A DNA stretch of 64,000 nucleotides from Marinobacter salexigens (GTDB lineage Bacteria > Pseudomonadota > Gammaproteobacteria > Pseudomonadales > Oleiphilaceae), in assembly GCF_002806945.1 (NCBI RefSeq), contig NZ_NIHC01000004.1, positions 310,001 through 374,000 on the forward strand, read 5' to 3'. This document shows, piece after piece, positions 35,579 through 43,677 of this stretch (the stretch's first letter is position 1; every line of letters begins with the position of its first letter). Below the pieces are notes generated by a model, which did not search any database, was not told the DNA's origin, and saw only the letters and a list, made by a program, of their open reading frames with translations. A program made the translations under genes and the position numbers.

Positions 35579-36589
35579 ATGAATCGTTGGTTTATGCGAG
35601 GTCTTATCCTTGTTTCCGCGGCAGGTATGCTTCCGGGCACGGCCCTGGCGCAGGATGACAATGTAGGCCAGGCGAGGGACGCGCTCGCAAAGCAGGAGGG
35701 TGATGAGGATTCTTCGCGTCAGCTTGAAGAGGTGTTTCAGGCAGCGGAGAAAAACTACTCCTTGCAGAAAAAGGGCAGTCACTCCCTGAACTACTCGTTT
35801 GATTATTCTTACACTGCCGACCAACGTCTGGATCTTGCCATTACAAATGGCTCCGTCCGCAATCTCGATGTAGTACCTTCGGCAACTCACAACTTTACCA
35901 ACTCGTTTTCTTACGACTATGGTTTGCTGGACAACTTCACCATTGGTACACGGATTCCTCTGGTCGTAAAGTACGATTCTCAGGATGAGCTGAACACCTA
36001 CGATTTTGGTGATATTTCTTTCACCGGCCGCTGGCAGCCCTTTGCTTATGTGCCTGGCAAGATGTCGACAACACTGTTCGGTACCTTCAGCAGTAAAACC
36101 GGTGTCAGCCCCTACGAGATAGATATCAATGAGCAGCTTTCAACGGGTAGTGGCTACTACTCCATTGGTGGCGGGGCGAGTCTTTCGAAGGTACTTGATC
36201 CGGTTGTTGTGTTCGGGTCGGTCAGTGCGACCTATAACCTGCCAGCCAAGGATCTGCAACAGGTTCGTGGTGCGCGGCTGCTTGAAGAAGTTGAGCCAGG
36301 GTTTGGGCTCTCCGGCTCTGCCGGTTTCGCATATTCGCTTTCCTACGATATATCCCTGAGCATTTCAGCTCAGCTGAGTTACAGCGACGAAACTATTCTC
36401 ACGTTCTCCAATGGCGACCAGGCAATGGCCCAGGACCAGATGAGCGGTTTCCTGAGTATGTCACTGGGAACCCGTGTCAGCGATACCACAATAATAAACA
36501 CCAGCCTTGGTATCGGCTTGACGGAGGACACCCCGGACTTCTCCCTGGGTGTGTCCCTACCCATTAATTTCTCCGGCCTCAAAGAGTGA
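35579..36589 (+). CDS. FapF-like outer-membrane barrel protein
   Basis: This 336-residue protein has a signal peptide ending ALAQ. A helical segment (about 28-60, QLEEVFQAAEKNYSLQKKG) precedes a strand-rich barrel (YSFDYSYTADQRLDLAI, then FDYGLLDNFTIGTRIPLV-like strands). This helix-then-barrel layout and the adjacent C39 peptidase recall FapF, the amyloid exporter. Related proteins are also called MetA-pathway transporters. The ATG at 35579 follows AGGGAGTCAGG; a start at 35525 would add 18 residues before the signal peptide. Function beyond outer-membrane location is inferred. Confidence 0.7.
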   Translation: MNRWFMRGLILVSAAGMLPGTALAQDDNVGQARDALAKQEGDEDSSRQLEEVFQAAEKNYSLQKKGSHSLNYSFDYSYTADQRLDLAITNGSVRNLDVVPSATHNFTNSFSYDYGLLDNFTIGTRIPLVVKYDSQDELNTYDFGDISFTGRWQPFAYVPGKMSTTLFGTFSSKTGVSPYEIDINEQLSTGSGYYSIGGGASLSKVLDPVVVFGSVSATYNLPAKDLQQVRGARLLEEVEPGFGLSGSAGFAYSLSYDISLSISAQLSYSDETILTFSNGDQAMAQDQMSGFLSMSLGTRVSDTTIINTSLGIGLTEDTPDFSLGVSLPINFSGLKE

Positions 36590-36628
36590 ATAGCGCCGCT
36601 GACAATTTAAAGGGAAGGGTAGGACTTC

Positions 36629-38254
36629 ATGGGACATAACAGCCACAAGCGGCAGATTCTAGCGGCAATGGTAGCCACAACGCTTTCGTGTGGAGTACAG
36701 GCCCAGCTCGCGCAGAACCTGACCATTCACCCCAAAGCTCTGGCGCTGGGTAACGCTGTCACGGCGGATCCACCTGGACTAATGGCGATTCACTACAACC
36801 CGGCCGGCCTGACCAAGCTGGATGGCCGTCAGTTTGAAGTGAACCTGTTAAGCATCTATATGGACATTGATGCTGATTTTAATGCGCCAGATGGCTACGA
36901 AATATTTGGTATTGATGGCCTGGAAACTGACCCGCTTACAGGAAAGCAGCGAGACCCGGTTGCAAACACCCACAGTCACGCCAACAATGTGGCGCTTTAT
37001 GTACCCGGCTACGGAATTTTGCGCATGCCCCCAGGGCCTGCTATAGCGCCTTCGGCAGGTTTCAGTATCAATCCTCCAGGTTCCAAGCTGACGTTTGGTA
37101 ATGCGTTTTATTTGCCAATGGCAGCAGGTTTTTATCGTGAAAAAGATGACCCTGGCCGTTATCAGCCCCAGGCAACTGCACTACAGCGCACAACGTACCT
37201 TGCACCAACTGTGGGTTACAAAATCAATGATGAGTGGTCTGTAGGTGCCGGGATACACCTGTCTCACATGGGTATTGCTGCAGACCAGTACATGCGAGCT
37301 CCTAACATGCTGCTTGGCGTGGCAGAAGTTCTGCAAGACGCTTTCAACTGTGAAAGTGGTGATGAACCCCTGGCGCCATGGCTGGCACTTTGTGGTGGTA
37401 ACGTAGGGCCTTGGGACGATATTGGTGCCTTGTCGATCAATGTTCAGGAAACCCTTTCGCCAACCTACACGCTTGGCGTTATGTGGGAGCCGGTGGACTG
37501 GTTTGCCTGGGGGGCAAGTTATACCTCCGAAGCCCAAATGAACATGAAGGGCACTTTTGAGATAGAGTACACCGATGACTGGTCCGGGTTCTGGCAGAGT
37601 GTTAACGGATCGGTTTTGGGCGCTATTACTTCTGCCATTCTGAGCTTGCCCTCGGGTGCGCCCAGAGAGTCCGGTAACGTGAGCATGGATCTGGTTTACC
37701 CCCAACATTTTCAAACCGGTATAAGCGTTGATGTTCACCCGAAACTCACGTTGAACGTAGACGTTGGTTGGACAGATTATGCCCAGTGGGATGCGCTTTT
37801 GTTCCGCTTTGACCGTAATCTTGAATTCCTCAATGCAGCGCGAATCCTTTCTCCGGACAACGCCACGCCGAACACCATACGATTACCACTGGGTTTCTCC
37901 AGCCAATGGAACTGGGCCTTTGGTGCAGAGTTTCACGCATCCTCACGCCTTGATCTGAGAGCCGGTGTCGAGATCCGGGATTCTGTAATACCGGACGACC
38001 AACGCTCGGTTATGGCCCCTTTTGGTGGTGCCAACCTGTACAGTGTTGGAATGGGGTATAAATGGGATAAAAATACAGAAATTGATATGAATCTCAGTTA
38101 TCTGCATTCTGTAGAGTCGATTCCGGCAAATACCAGCTGTAATATTAACTGCGATAATATTACCAATATTATCTATAACCCATACGCAGGTCTGGATGTG
38201 AAAACATCTCTCCGCGTTGTGATGGCAGGCCTCAGCTTTCGGAAAAAATTCTGA
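36629..38254 (+). CDS. FadL/OmpP1/TodX-family outer-membrane transport protein
   Basis: This 541-residue barrel has a signal peptide ending GVQAQ. The family N-terminal signature is visible: LALGNAVTADPPGLMAIHYNPAG. It ends SFRKKF with the terminal Phe of outer-membrane proteins. FadL proteins pass fatty acids or hydrocarbons laterally through the barrel wall. It is longer than E. coli FadL (about 445), with extra loop sequence at residues of about 75-115 and 230-260. It sits between a FapF-like barrel and a MalM-like lipoprotein, all on one strand with 34-60 base gaps. Confidence 0.85.
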   Translation: MGHNSHKRQILAAMVATTLSCGVQAQLAQNLTIHPKALALGNAVTADPPGLMAIHYNPAGLTKLDGRQFEVNLLSIYMDIDADFNAPDGYEIFGIDGLETDPLTGKQRDPVANTHSHANNVALYVPGYGILRMPPGPAIAPSAGFSINPPGSKLTFGNAFYLPMAAGFYREKDDPGRYQPQATALQRTTYLAPTVGYKINDEWSVGAGIHLSHMGIAADQYMRAPNMLLGVAEVLQDAFNCESGDEPLAPWLALCGGNVGPWDDIGALSINVQETLSPTYTLGVMWEPVDWFAWGASYTSEAQMNMKGTFEIEYTDDWSGFWQSVNGSVLGAITSAILSLPSGAPRESGNVSMDLVYPQHFQTGISVDVHPKLTLNVDVGWTDYAQWDALLFRFDRNLEFLNAARILSPDNATPNTIRLPLGFSSQWNWAFGAEFHASSRLDLRAGVEIRDSVIPDDQRSVMAPFGGANLYSVGMGYKWDKNTEIDMNLSYLHSVESIPANTSCNINCDNITNIIYNPYAGLDVKTSLRVVMAGLSFRKKF

Positions 38255-38288
38255 CGGCACGCCGTTTGGTGCTCAAAAAGGCGTATCC

Positions 38289-39281
38289 GTGACCACACGT
38301 AAATTACTGACAGTTGTTGCATGCATGGTTCTTGGTACGGCGCTATCCGGCTGTCAGATTGGTGGGTCAACGGTATCAGACAAGGAAGGTTATTTTTCCT
38401 GGGTGGATGAGCAAGGGCGTGTGCGATACTCGCCCATAGTCGAGGCGCCCGCTCAGGAGTCGCCTGTCAGTGAGAATACTGTCGAAGAGGAATTTACGAC
38501 CGCCAACTATCCGGACGCAGAAGAGTTAAGGCGTAAGGGATACGTGCGCGATGGGGATGAGCAGCCTTATTTTACGTGGCGTGATGCTGACGGTACCCTT
38601 CGGACTACCTACTATCAGCCAGACACCCGAACGGATGAGGAAAAGGGCGCTACTGTGCCAGCCGTGGGTGCGACTCCGGCAACGGTGTATCTGGCCGGCG
38701 CCGTACTGGCTGAATCCGCTCCTGTGCCTGGTCACGATCCCGACGCTTTTGCCATTCTGGGGATAAAAGAAACGGGTGTTGATTATCTGACCCGGTTTTC
38801 CGAGACCTGTTGCAACACCCTGAACACGGAAGCTCATGAACGCTGGCAGGAAGGGCGTGAATTTGGCGTACGCTTGGAAGAGAGTTCTCCGGAACATCGG
38901 TTTCTTACCGGGGTGAGTCCTTACCAATTGATTGCCTTGCCCCAGACAGACCGGATTGGCGGCGAAATGTATCGCGTACGATCCTATGCTAACAAGGGTG
39001 TTGTGGTGCTATCCGTGTTGTTTCTCGATAGCGAATTGAAGCCGCTGCGTTTGGTAACCGATATGGTTTCCGATTTTGAACCCGAGAATTGGCACCGCCG
39101 TGGGTATCTGGAAACTCACATACCGGTTTCAAACACCCGTAAAAAGGAACATTGGATGCTCCTCTTTACCCGGGATGTGGATTTGCAGGGCCAGACAGTT
39201 ATCGAAACCCGCCATGGCCTCCTTAGAATACCCCATGTGACCTCAGGTGAGATCGGGCTGACCACAGTGGACGCCCCCTAG
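38289..39281 (+). CDS. Lipoprotein with two DUF4124-like motifs and a MalM-like C-terminal region
   Basis: This 330-residue lipoprotein (ALSGC, C22) starts with GTG. Two short repeats, FSWVDEQGRVRYSP (about 37-50) and FTWRDADGTLRTTY, resemble the DUF4124 motif. The C-terminal 170 residues resemble MalM, the periplasmic maltose-operon protein of unknown role: a LDSELKP segment followed by LLFTRDVDLQGQTV. A vicinal Cys pair (SETCCN) is present. No maltose genes are nearby. It appears to be last in the four-gene envelope unit and ends 5 bases from the convergent deacetylase stop. Confidence 0.6.
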   Translation: MTTRKLLTVVACMVLGTALSGCQIGGSTVSDKEGYFSWVDEQGRVRYSPIVEAPAQESPVSENTVEEEFTTANYPDAEELRRKGYVRDGDEQPYFTWRDADGTLRTTYYQPDTRTDEEKGATVPAVGATPATVYLAGAVLAESAPVPGHDPDAFAILGIKETGVDYLTRFSETCCNTLNTEAHERWQEGREFGVRLEESSPEHRFLTGVSPYQLIALPQTDRIGGEMYRVRSYANKGVVVLSVLFLDSELKPLRLVTDMVSDFEPENWHRRGYLETHIPVSNTRKKEHWMLLFTRDVDLQGQTVIETRHGLLRIPHVTSGEIGLTTVDAP

Positions 39282-39286
39282 GTGCT

Positions 39287-40318
39287 TCAGTCCTCCGGTT
39301 TGCTCAAATCCAGCCATTGTTGCGACAGCCAGTAAAAACCGCCTTCTTTGGCCGGGTGAGTGCAGTTATAGCGGAATCGGCGGCTATTGAAAGGCTTGGG
39401 TGCCTTGATTGCGATGTGATTCTCGGCCACCTTGAAATCGATTCTTCCCATACCCGAAGCAAAGCAGGTTAGCCTGGCAGGTTGAATTTCATCCGCGAGA
39501 GGTAGGGTAAGCGTTGGGGGGTTGGCCTCCATGATGCCATCAGGCAGATTGTTGGTGTTTATGGGAAAGGCTTTGCTGTTCAGCTTGTCTTTAAGGCCAT
39601 TGAGTTGCCCATAGGTGTTGGCCATAGGAAATCGTGGCAACCGGGTCTTACCCGAAAGCGGCCCCGTAGCGCCGGAGTGTTGGCCGAACCCGTACCAGCC
39701 ACGTTTGGCGACTTCTGCTTCAAGGGCTTCGTCGAATTCGCCATAAGGGTATGCAAACAGGGGAGGTGCAGCCCCAAGTTTTTGTTCAAGTTCAGCCTGT
39801 GCCGTATCCAGACTAAGAGTTATTCGTTTCTTCCAGTCAGCTTCTGACTCTCCCGGCTTTCGTGCCAGGTGACCGTGCCCGGCACTGTGGTTCGCAATTG
39901 TTACCCCATCTTTTGCGGCCACTTCTTTCAGTTGCGCCCATGTCATGTAGCCATGGTTCCCTACGGCGGCTGTGTCTACAAAAATCGTATAGGGCAAACC
40001 CCGCTCGTGGAGGATGTCCACACCTGTGCTGTAAACTGATTCGTATGCGTCGTCAAAGGTGATTGCGATGCGCTGGTCTGTCGATGGCGTTTCAGAAAAC
40101 AGGTTGCTCGTGGCATCGTGTAAATCAACAACTGCAAGCCCCATCTCGGAAATCATGTCCAGTTGGGCTTTGAACAGTGATTCAGAGGTCGTAGTTGAAG
40201 GCGGAGTAGATTCGCTAATGTGATGATATTGAAGCACCACCAGATCAGCTTTTACGGAAAAGCTCGCCAGAATGAGTGATATCAGGGCGGCTGATAACCG
40301 GGTTTTTCTTGCGTTCAT
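39287..40318 (-). CDS. Secreted polysaccharide deacetylase-family protein
   Basis: This 343-residue protein has a signal peptide ending VKADL. The NodB-type metal site is visible: TFDD (D89, D90) and HSAGH (H144, H148), with YPYGEFD further on. Family members remove N-acetyl groups from glycans; the N-terminal LVVLQYHHI matches the PgaB/IcaB subgroup. About 100 C-terminal residues (after 240) form an extra beta-rich domain. It overlaps the upstream DnaJ-related gene by 4 bases. Confidence 0.87.
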   Translation of the reverse strand: MNARKTRLSAALISLILASFSVKADLVVLQYHHISESTPPSTTTSESLFKAQLDMISEMGLAVVDLHDATSNLFSETPSTDQRIAITFDDAYESVYSTGVDILHERGLPYTIFVDTAAVGNHGYMTWAQLKEVAAKDGVTIANHSAGHGHLARKPGESEADWKKRITLSLDTAQAELEQKLGAAPPLFAYPYGEFDEALEAEVAKRGWYGFGQHSGATGPLSGKTRLPRFPMANTYGQLNGLKDKLNSKAFPINTNNLPDGIMEANPPTLTLPLADEIQPARLTCFASGMGRIDFKVAENHIAIKAPKPFNSRRFRYNCTHPAKEGGFYWLSQQWLDLSKPED

Positions 40319-40992
40319 ATCTGCTCCACCATTTGGCTGAAATGTGTTTTGAGAATGGCAAATGCCTGGTTAAGCGACTGTATCGCCTCTGTTTCTCCCC
40401 CGCGATCTGGATGAGCCTGCATTACGGCCCGTCGAAATGCCTGCTTCACCGTATTAAAGCTGTCGGGAATGGACTCGAATCCAAGAACTCTTGCTGCCTG
40501 TAAGGTCTCTGGCTTGCCGGGTCCTGAGCCTGTGTAGCCCGCCCAGAACCGGTCCATCATCTGTTGAACAGTTTCTTTCGGCAACTCGTACTGTGCCAGA
40601 TCCAGGTAAAAGGTGCGCAGGTTGTCCACTTTACCAGGCACACCTTTCCCGGCGATTGTGTCCTGCCGCTCAATGCGAATACACAAGGGCGAGATATGCA
40701 GGCACTCACCTGCCTGTGCCAGAGTGTCTCTGAGAAGGTAAAGCACGTGGAACAGCAAAAAGTGCACCGGGTATAGCTTTTGGACGTCGTGGAACTCCAG
40801 ATCGCCAATCAGATTCCAGGGCGAACGTTGAAGCTTTTTGATCAGGGAGAGCTCATCTATGCCTGCCGGCGAGCTGCGGAGCTCATGCTCAACAGCCACC
40901 AGCATATGCTGAATTTGTTGTTCCAGCAGTTTTTCGGACGAATTTTCGGCTAGCCTTTGTGTCGTGGCCGTAGAGGCCGATGTGATCTTCAT
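40315..40992 (-). CDS. DnaJ-related co-chaperone-like protein
   Basis: This 225-residue protein has an N-terminal DNAJ-related domain (about 20-130) and a C-terminal J-domain with AHPDRGG in place of the common HPDK. The J-domain is therefore at the C terminus, the reverse of DnaJ. Arg replaces Lys after HPD, which is tolerated in some members. It probably recruits Hsp70. The stop overlaps the start of the deacetylase gene (ATGA). Confidence 0.85.
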   Translation of the reverse strand: MKITSASTATTQRLAENSSEKLLEQQIQHMLVAVEHELRSSPAGIDELSLIKKLQRSPWNLIGDLEFHDVQKLYPVHFLLFHVLYLLRDTLAQAGECLHISPLCIRIERQDTIAGKGVPGKVDNLRTFYLDLAQYELPKETVQQMMDRFWAGYTGSGPGKPETLQAARVLGFESIPDSFNTVKQAFRRAVMQAHPDRGGETEAIQSLNQAFAILKTHFSQMVEQI

Positions 40993-41020
40993 AGCAGCAA
41001 TGTTAGATTACCGGCTGCGT

Positions 41021-41665
41021 TCAGGGAAGGTTGCTCATCCCAGGAAGTCCCCCTTTGAACAGGGCGATCGAAAGATCGGTCGCCCGTTTTACCTCAATCT
41101 CGGTTTGCTCCGGATGTTGGTGAACCCGCTTTGCAACCAAAAGGCTGGTCTCGTAAGCAACGCCGAAGAAAATAGCGCAAAGAAATTCCGGATCGACATC
41201 AGGCAAGATGTTATGGGTAATGGCATCCCGAACATCATCTTCAAGGGATATCAAAATCAATTCGAGAATGCGCGAACCAAACAGTTCTTTAAGAGCGCGA
41301 TCGTTACGGTGAGCAAGCTCGTATACCAGAGGATCCCTTGCGGTGGCACTGTAGAGCGCAAAATAGGAGCGCTGAATAAATTCCTCAAATGTTTCTGCAG
41401 AGCGCCGTGAGCTCGAGAGGTTTTCATTCAAGCCGCTAAGGAAGTCTGTGAGCAGAGCAGCAAAGATGTCCTGCTTGCTGCGAAAATAGTTGTAGAAGGT
41501 ACCCGAGGCCAGATCCGTTTTCTTGATTAGGTCACGAATCGTCGTGTTCTCATAGCCTTTCTCTTGGAAGCAGATTCGTGCTGCACTGAGTATTGAGGCG
41601 TGATTACGTCTGCGGTTAAGCTCGCGCTTACCGATAGTTTCTTTCCCTGAGCTCAACATATCCAT
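41021..41665 (-). CDS. TetR-family transcriptional regulator
   Basis: This 214-residue regulator has an N-terminal helix-turn-helix ([22 protein letters not shown], then [16 protein letters not shown]). The ligand-binding part is variable. It is divergent from ttcA and lies 28 bases before the DnaJ-related gene on the same strand. The ATG at 41665 follows CAGG; an upstream in-frame reading from 41770 would cover the ttcA start and was rejected. The target is unknown; the DnaJ-deacetylase pair downstream is a candidate. Confidence 0.87.
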   Translation of the reverse strand: MDMLSSGKETIGKRELNRRRNHASILSAARICFQEKGYENTTIRDLIKKTDLASGTFYNYFRSKQDIFAALLTDFLSGLNENLSSSRRSAETFEEFIQRSYFALYSATARDPLVYELAHRNDRALKELFGSRILELILISLEDDVRDAITHNILPDVDPEFLCAIFFGVAYETSLLVAKRVHQHPEQTEIEVKRATDLSIALFKGGLPGMSNLP

Positions 41666-41737
41666 GTTAGTAACCTGTCCCTGAAAGAAGTGGATGCGTA
41701 TAATCTCACGATCATTTCCCCACTGAACCCGAAAGAT

Positions 41738-42658
41738 ATGCCCGAAGTAATAAATGACAGCTCCGAACACACTTATAGTTCAGTATACGAACGTAATTTG
41801 AAATTGGAGCAAAATAAATTGCAAAAACGCCTGCGCCGTGACGTTGGCCAGGCAATTTCTGACTTTTCGATGATTGAAGCCGGCGACAAGGTAATGTGTT
41901 GTTTGTCTGGAGGCAAGGACTCATACGCCATGCTGGACATACTTCTCAATTTGCAGAAAAGCGCACCCGTATCGTTCGAGTTGATTGCTGTCAACCTGGA
42001 CCAGAAGCAGCCGGGTTTCCCGGAAGAAGTTTTGCCGGAATACCTGGGCGCTATGGGAATTGAATATCACATCATCGAGAGAGACACATACAGCATCGTT
42101 ACAGACAAGGTGCCTGAGGGGAAAACCACCTGCGGTTTATGCTCGCGGCTGCGGCGCGGTATTCTCTACAATTTTGCCGAAGAGCAGGGTGTGACCAAGA
42201 TCGCACTGGGCCATCATCGTGATGATCTTCTGGAAACCCTGTTTCTGAATATGTTTTACGGTGGAAAGCTGAAAACCATGCCGCCAGTGCTGCACAGCGA
42301 TGATGGGCGTAATACGGTAATTCGGCCACTGGCATACTGCCGAGAGAAGGATATCGCCAGATACGCAGAACTCAGGGAATTCCCGATCATCCCCTGTAAC
42401 CTCTGTGGTTCTCAGGAAAATCTCCAGCGACAGGTTATCAAGGACATGTTTCAGCAGTGGGACAAGCAGCATCCAGGCCGGCTTGAATCCATGTTCCGGG
42501 CCTTATGTAACGTTGAACCCTCGCACCTTGCAGACCCCAATCTTTATGATTTTCGTGAGGGCAAGCGCCTGGGCGGTGTGCGCCAGGCCGTTCAGACTGC
42601 TACGCCCGAGCAAGGCACGGAGCAAAGCTATGGCCGCCTGGATGTTTTGAATATCTAG
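41738..42658 (+). CDS. ttcA: tRNA 2-thiocytidine synthetase TtcA
   Basis: This 306-residue enzyme inserts sulfur at cytidine 32 of certain tRNAs using ATP and an iron-sulfur cluster. The PP-loop SGGKDS spans 57-62. Cluster cysteines C132 and C135 (CGLC) and a later CNLC motif are present. The ATG at 41738 was chosen because the longer frame from 41690 starts inside the divergent promoter space. Confidence 0.95.
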   Translation: MPEVINDSSEHTYSSVYERNLKLEQNKLQKRLRRDVGQAISDFSMIEAGDKVMCCLSGGKDSYAMLDILLNLQKSAPVSFELIAVNLDQKQPGFPEEVLPEYLGAMGIEYHIIERDTYSIVTDKVPEGKTTCGLCSRLRRGILYNFAEEQGVTKIALGHHRDDLLETLFLNMFYGGKLKTMPPVLHSDDGRNTVIRPLAYCREKDIARYAELREFPIIPCNLCGSQENLQRQVIKDMFQQWDKQHPGRLESMFRALCNVEPSHLADPNLYDFREGKRLGGVRQAVQTATPEQGTEQSYGRLDVLNI

Positions 42659-42660
42659 CG

Positions 42661-42682
42661 CCCATCGGGTTCACCCGTTGGG
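42661..42682. terminator. Hairpin between ttcA and the convergent TauE/SafE-family gene
   Basis: CCCATCGGG (42661-42669), loop TTCA, CCCGTTGGG (42674-42682): eight of nine positions pair. It lies directly after the ttcA stop and 17 bases from the convergent stop. Confidence 0.6.
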
Positions 42683-42698
42683 AGGTCGAAAGATCGGC

Positions 42699-43388
42699 TT
42701 AATGACCAATCAGTGCCATAAGCGGCAGCGTCCAGAGCCCAAAGAGAATCAGCAGGGCTCCGGTGAATTTGCGGAATGCCTGATTGCTTTTTAACCCGCT
42801 GATCCAGTTTGCAGCATAACCTGCGCCGAGCATGGAGGGCAGGGTGCCCAACCCGAAAAATACCATGGTCAGTGCGGCAGAACCCACTGTAGGTTGTAAG
42901 GCTGCCCAGCCCAGCGTGCTGTACACTAGCCCGCATGGCAGCCAACCCCAAAGGGCGCCGAGAGCGAGTGCCTGGCCCGCATGATTAATTGGTAGAATTC
43001 GGCTGGCGAGGGGCGATAAGCGCTTCCAGAGCGGAGCGCCAATGCGCTCCACATAGCGAATACCCTGCCACCATTGCCCCATGGATAGCCCCATAGCTAT
43101 CAACAGTAGACCTGCAACCGAACGTAGCGCTATGCCGAGCTGTGTCCATTGATTTGCAGCGGTTGTGCTAAGCAGCGCGATCAGTGCCGCAATCAGTGCG
43201 TAACTGGCGATTCGCCCAATGTTATAGGCAAGCAGTAGTACCGACTGCCGTATGCGAAACCCCTTGCCAACGGGCAGCGCCATTGAGAGAGAAGCGCTTA
43301 TACCTCCGCACATGGCAAGGCAGTGGGTGCTGCCAAGCAGTCCGATAAGAAAAGCACTGGGATAGCTTAGATACAGTTCCGGAGTCAT
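42699..43388 (-). CDS. TauE/SafE (DsbD_2)-family membrane protein of the cbb3 assembly operon
   Basis: This 229-residue polytopic inner-membrane protein has about six helices. The first contains GSTHCLAMCGGI, the HCxxMCGG motif of the DsbD_2-type family found next to ccoS. That family is thought to act in metal handling during oxidase assembly, not in sulfite export as its database name suggests. The ATG overlaps the ccoS stop. Confidence 0.8.
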   Translation of the reverse strand: MTPELYLSYPSAFLIGLLGSTHCLAMCGGISASLSMALPVGKGFRIRQSVLLLAYNIGRIASYALIAALIALLSTTAANQWTQLGIALRSVAGLLLIAMGLSMGQWWQGIRYVERIGAPLWKRLSPLASRILPINHAGQALALGALWGWLPCGLVYSTLGWAALQPTVGSAALTMVFFGLGTLPSMLGAGYAANWISGLKSNQAFRKFTGALLILFGLWTLPLMALIGH

Positions 43389-43639
43389 GGCTGGCCAGGC
43401 TTGACCTCAGAACTTCCATCTTGATCCTGGGCGCCCTCGCTGGGTAAATCTTCAGCTTTTTTTTGCTCCTCTGTTCGCGCCTCCTCAGGAATCATGTCTT
43501 TGTCATCATCGTATAAAATCCGGTGTGCCGGGCCCTCCAGATCATCGTATTGACCATTCTTGACGGCCCAGGAAAACAGCAGAATGCCCATCACCACCAA
43601 AATCAGCATCACCGGTATCAGGAACACTACGACTTCCAC
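43385..43639 (-). CDS. ccoS: cbb3 oxidase maturation protein CcoS
   Basis: This 84-residue protein has one N-terminal membrane helix (about 4-26) followed by WAVKNGQYDDLEGPAHRIL, the hallmark of CcoS. It is needed for insertion of cofactors into cbb3 oxidase in studied species. The C-terminal tail is longer than usual and charged. It follows ccoI by 38 bases. Confidence 0.92.
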   Translation of the reverse strand: MEVVVFLIPVMLILVVMGILLFSWAVKNGQYDDLEGPAHRILYDDDKDMIPEEARTEEQKKAEDLPSEGAQDQDGSSEVKPGQP

Positions 43640-43677
43640 GGAATAAACCTCATAATTAAAACCAGATGTTCAAGGTA

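Noticed and set aside
42699..43388. Sulfite exporter
   Set aside because: The family name is misleading; the HCxxMCGG motif and the ccoS overlap point to oxidase assembly.
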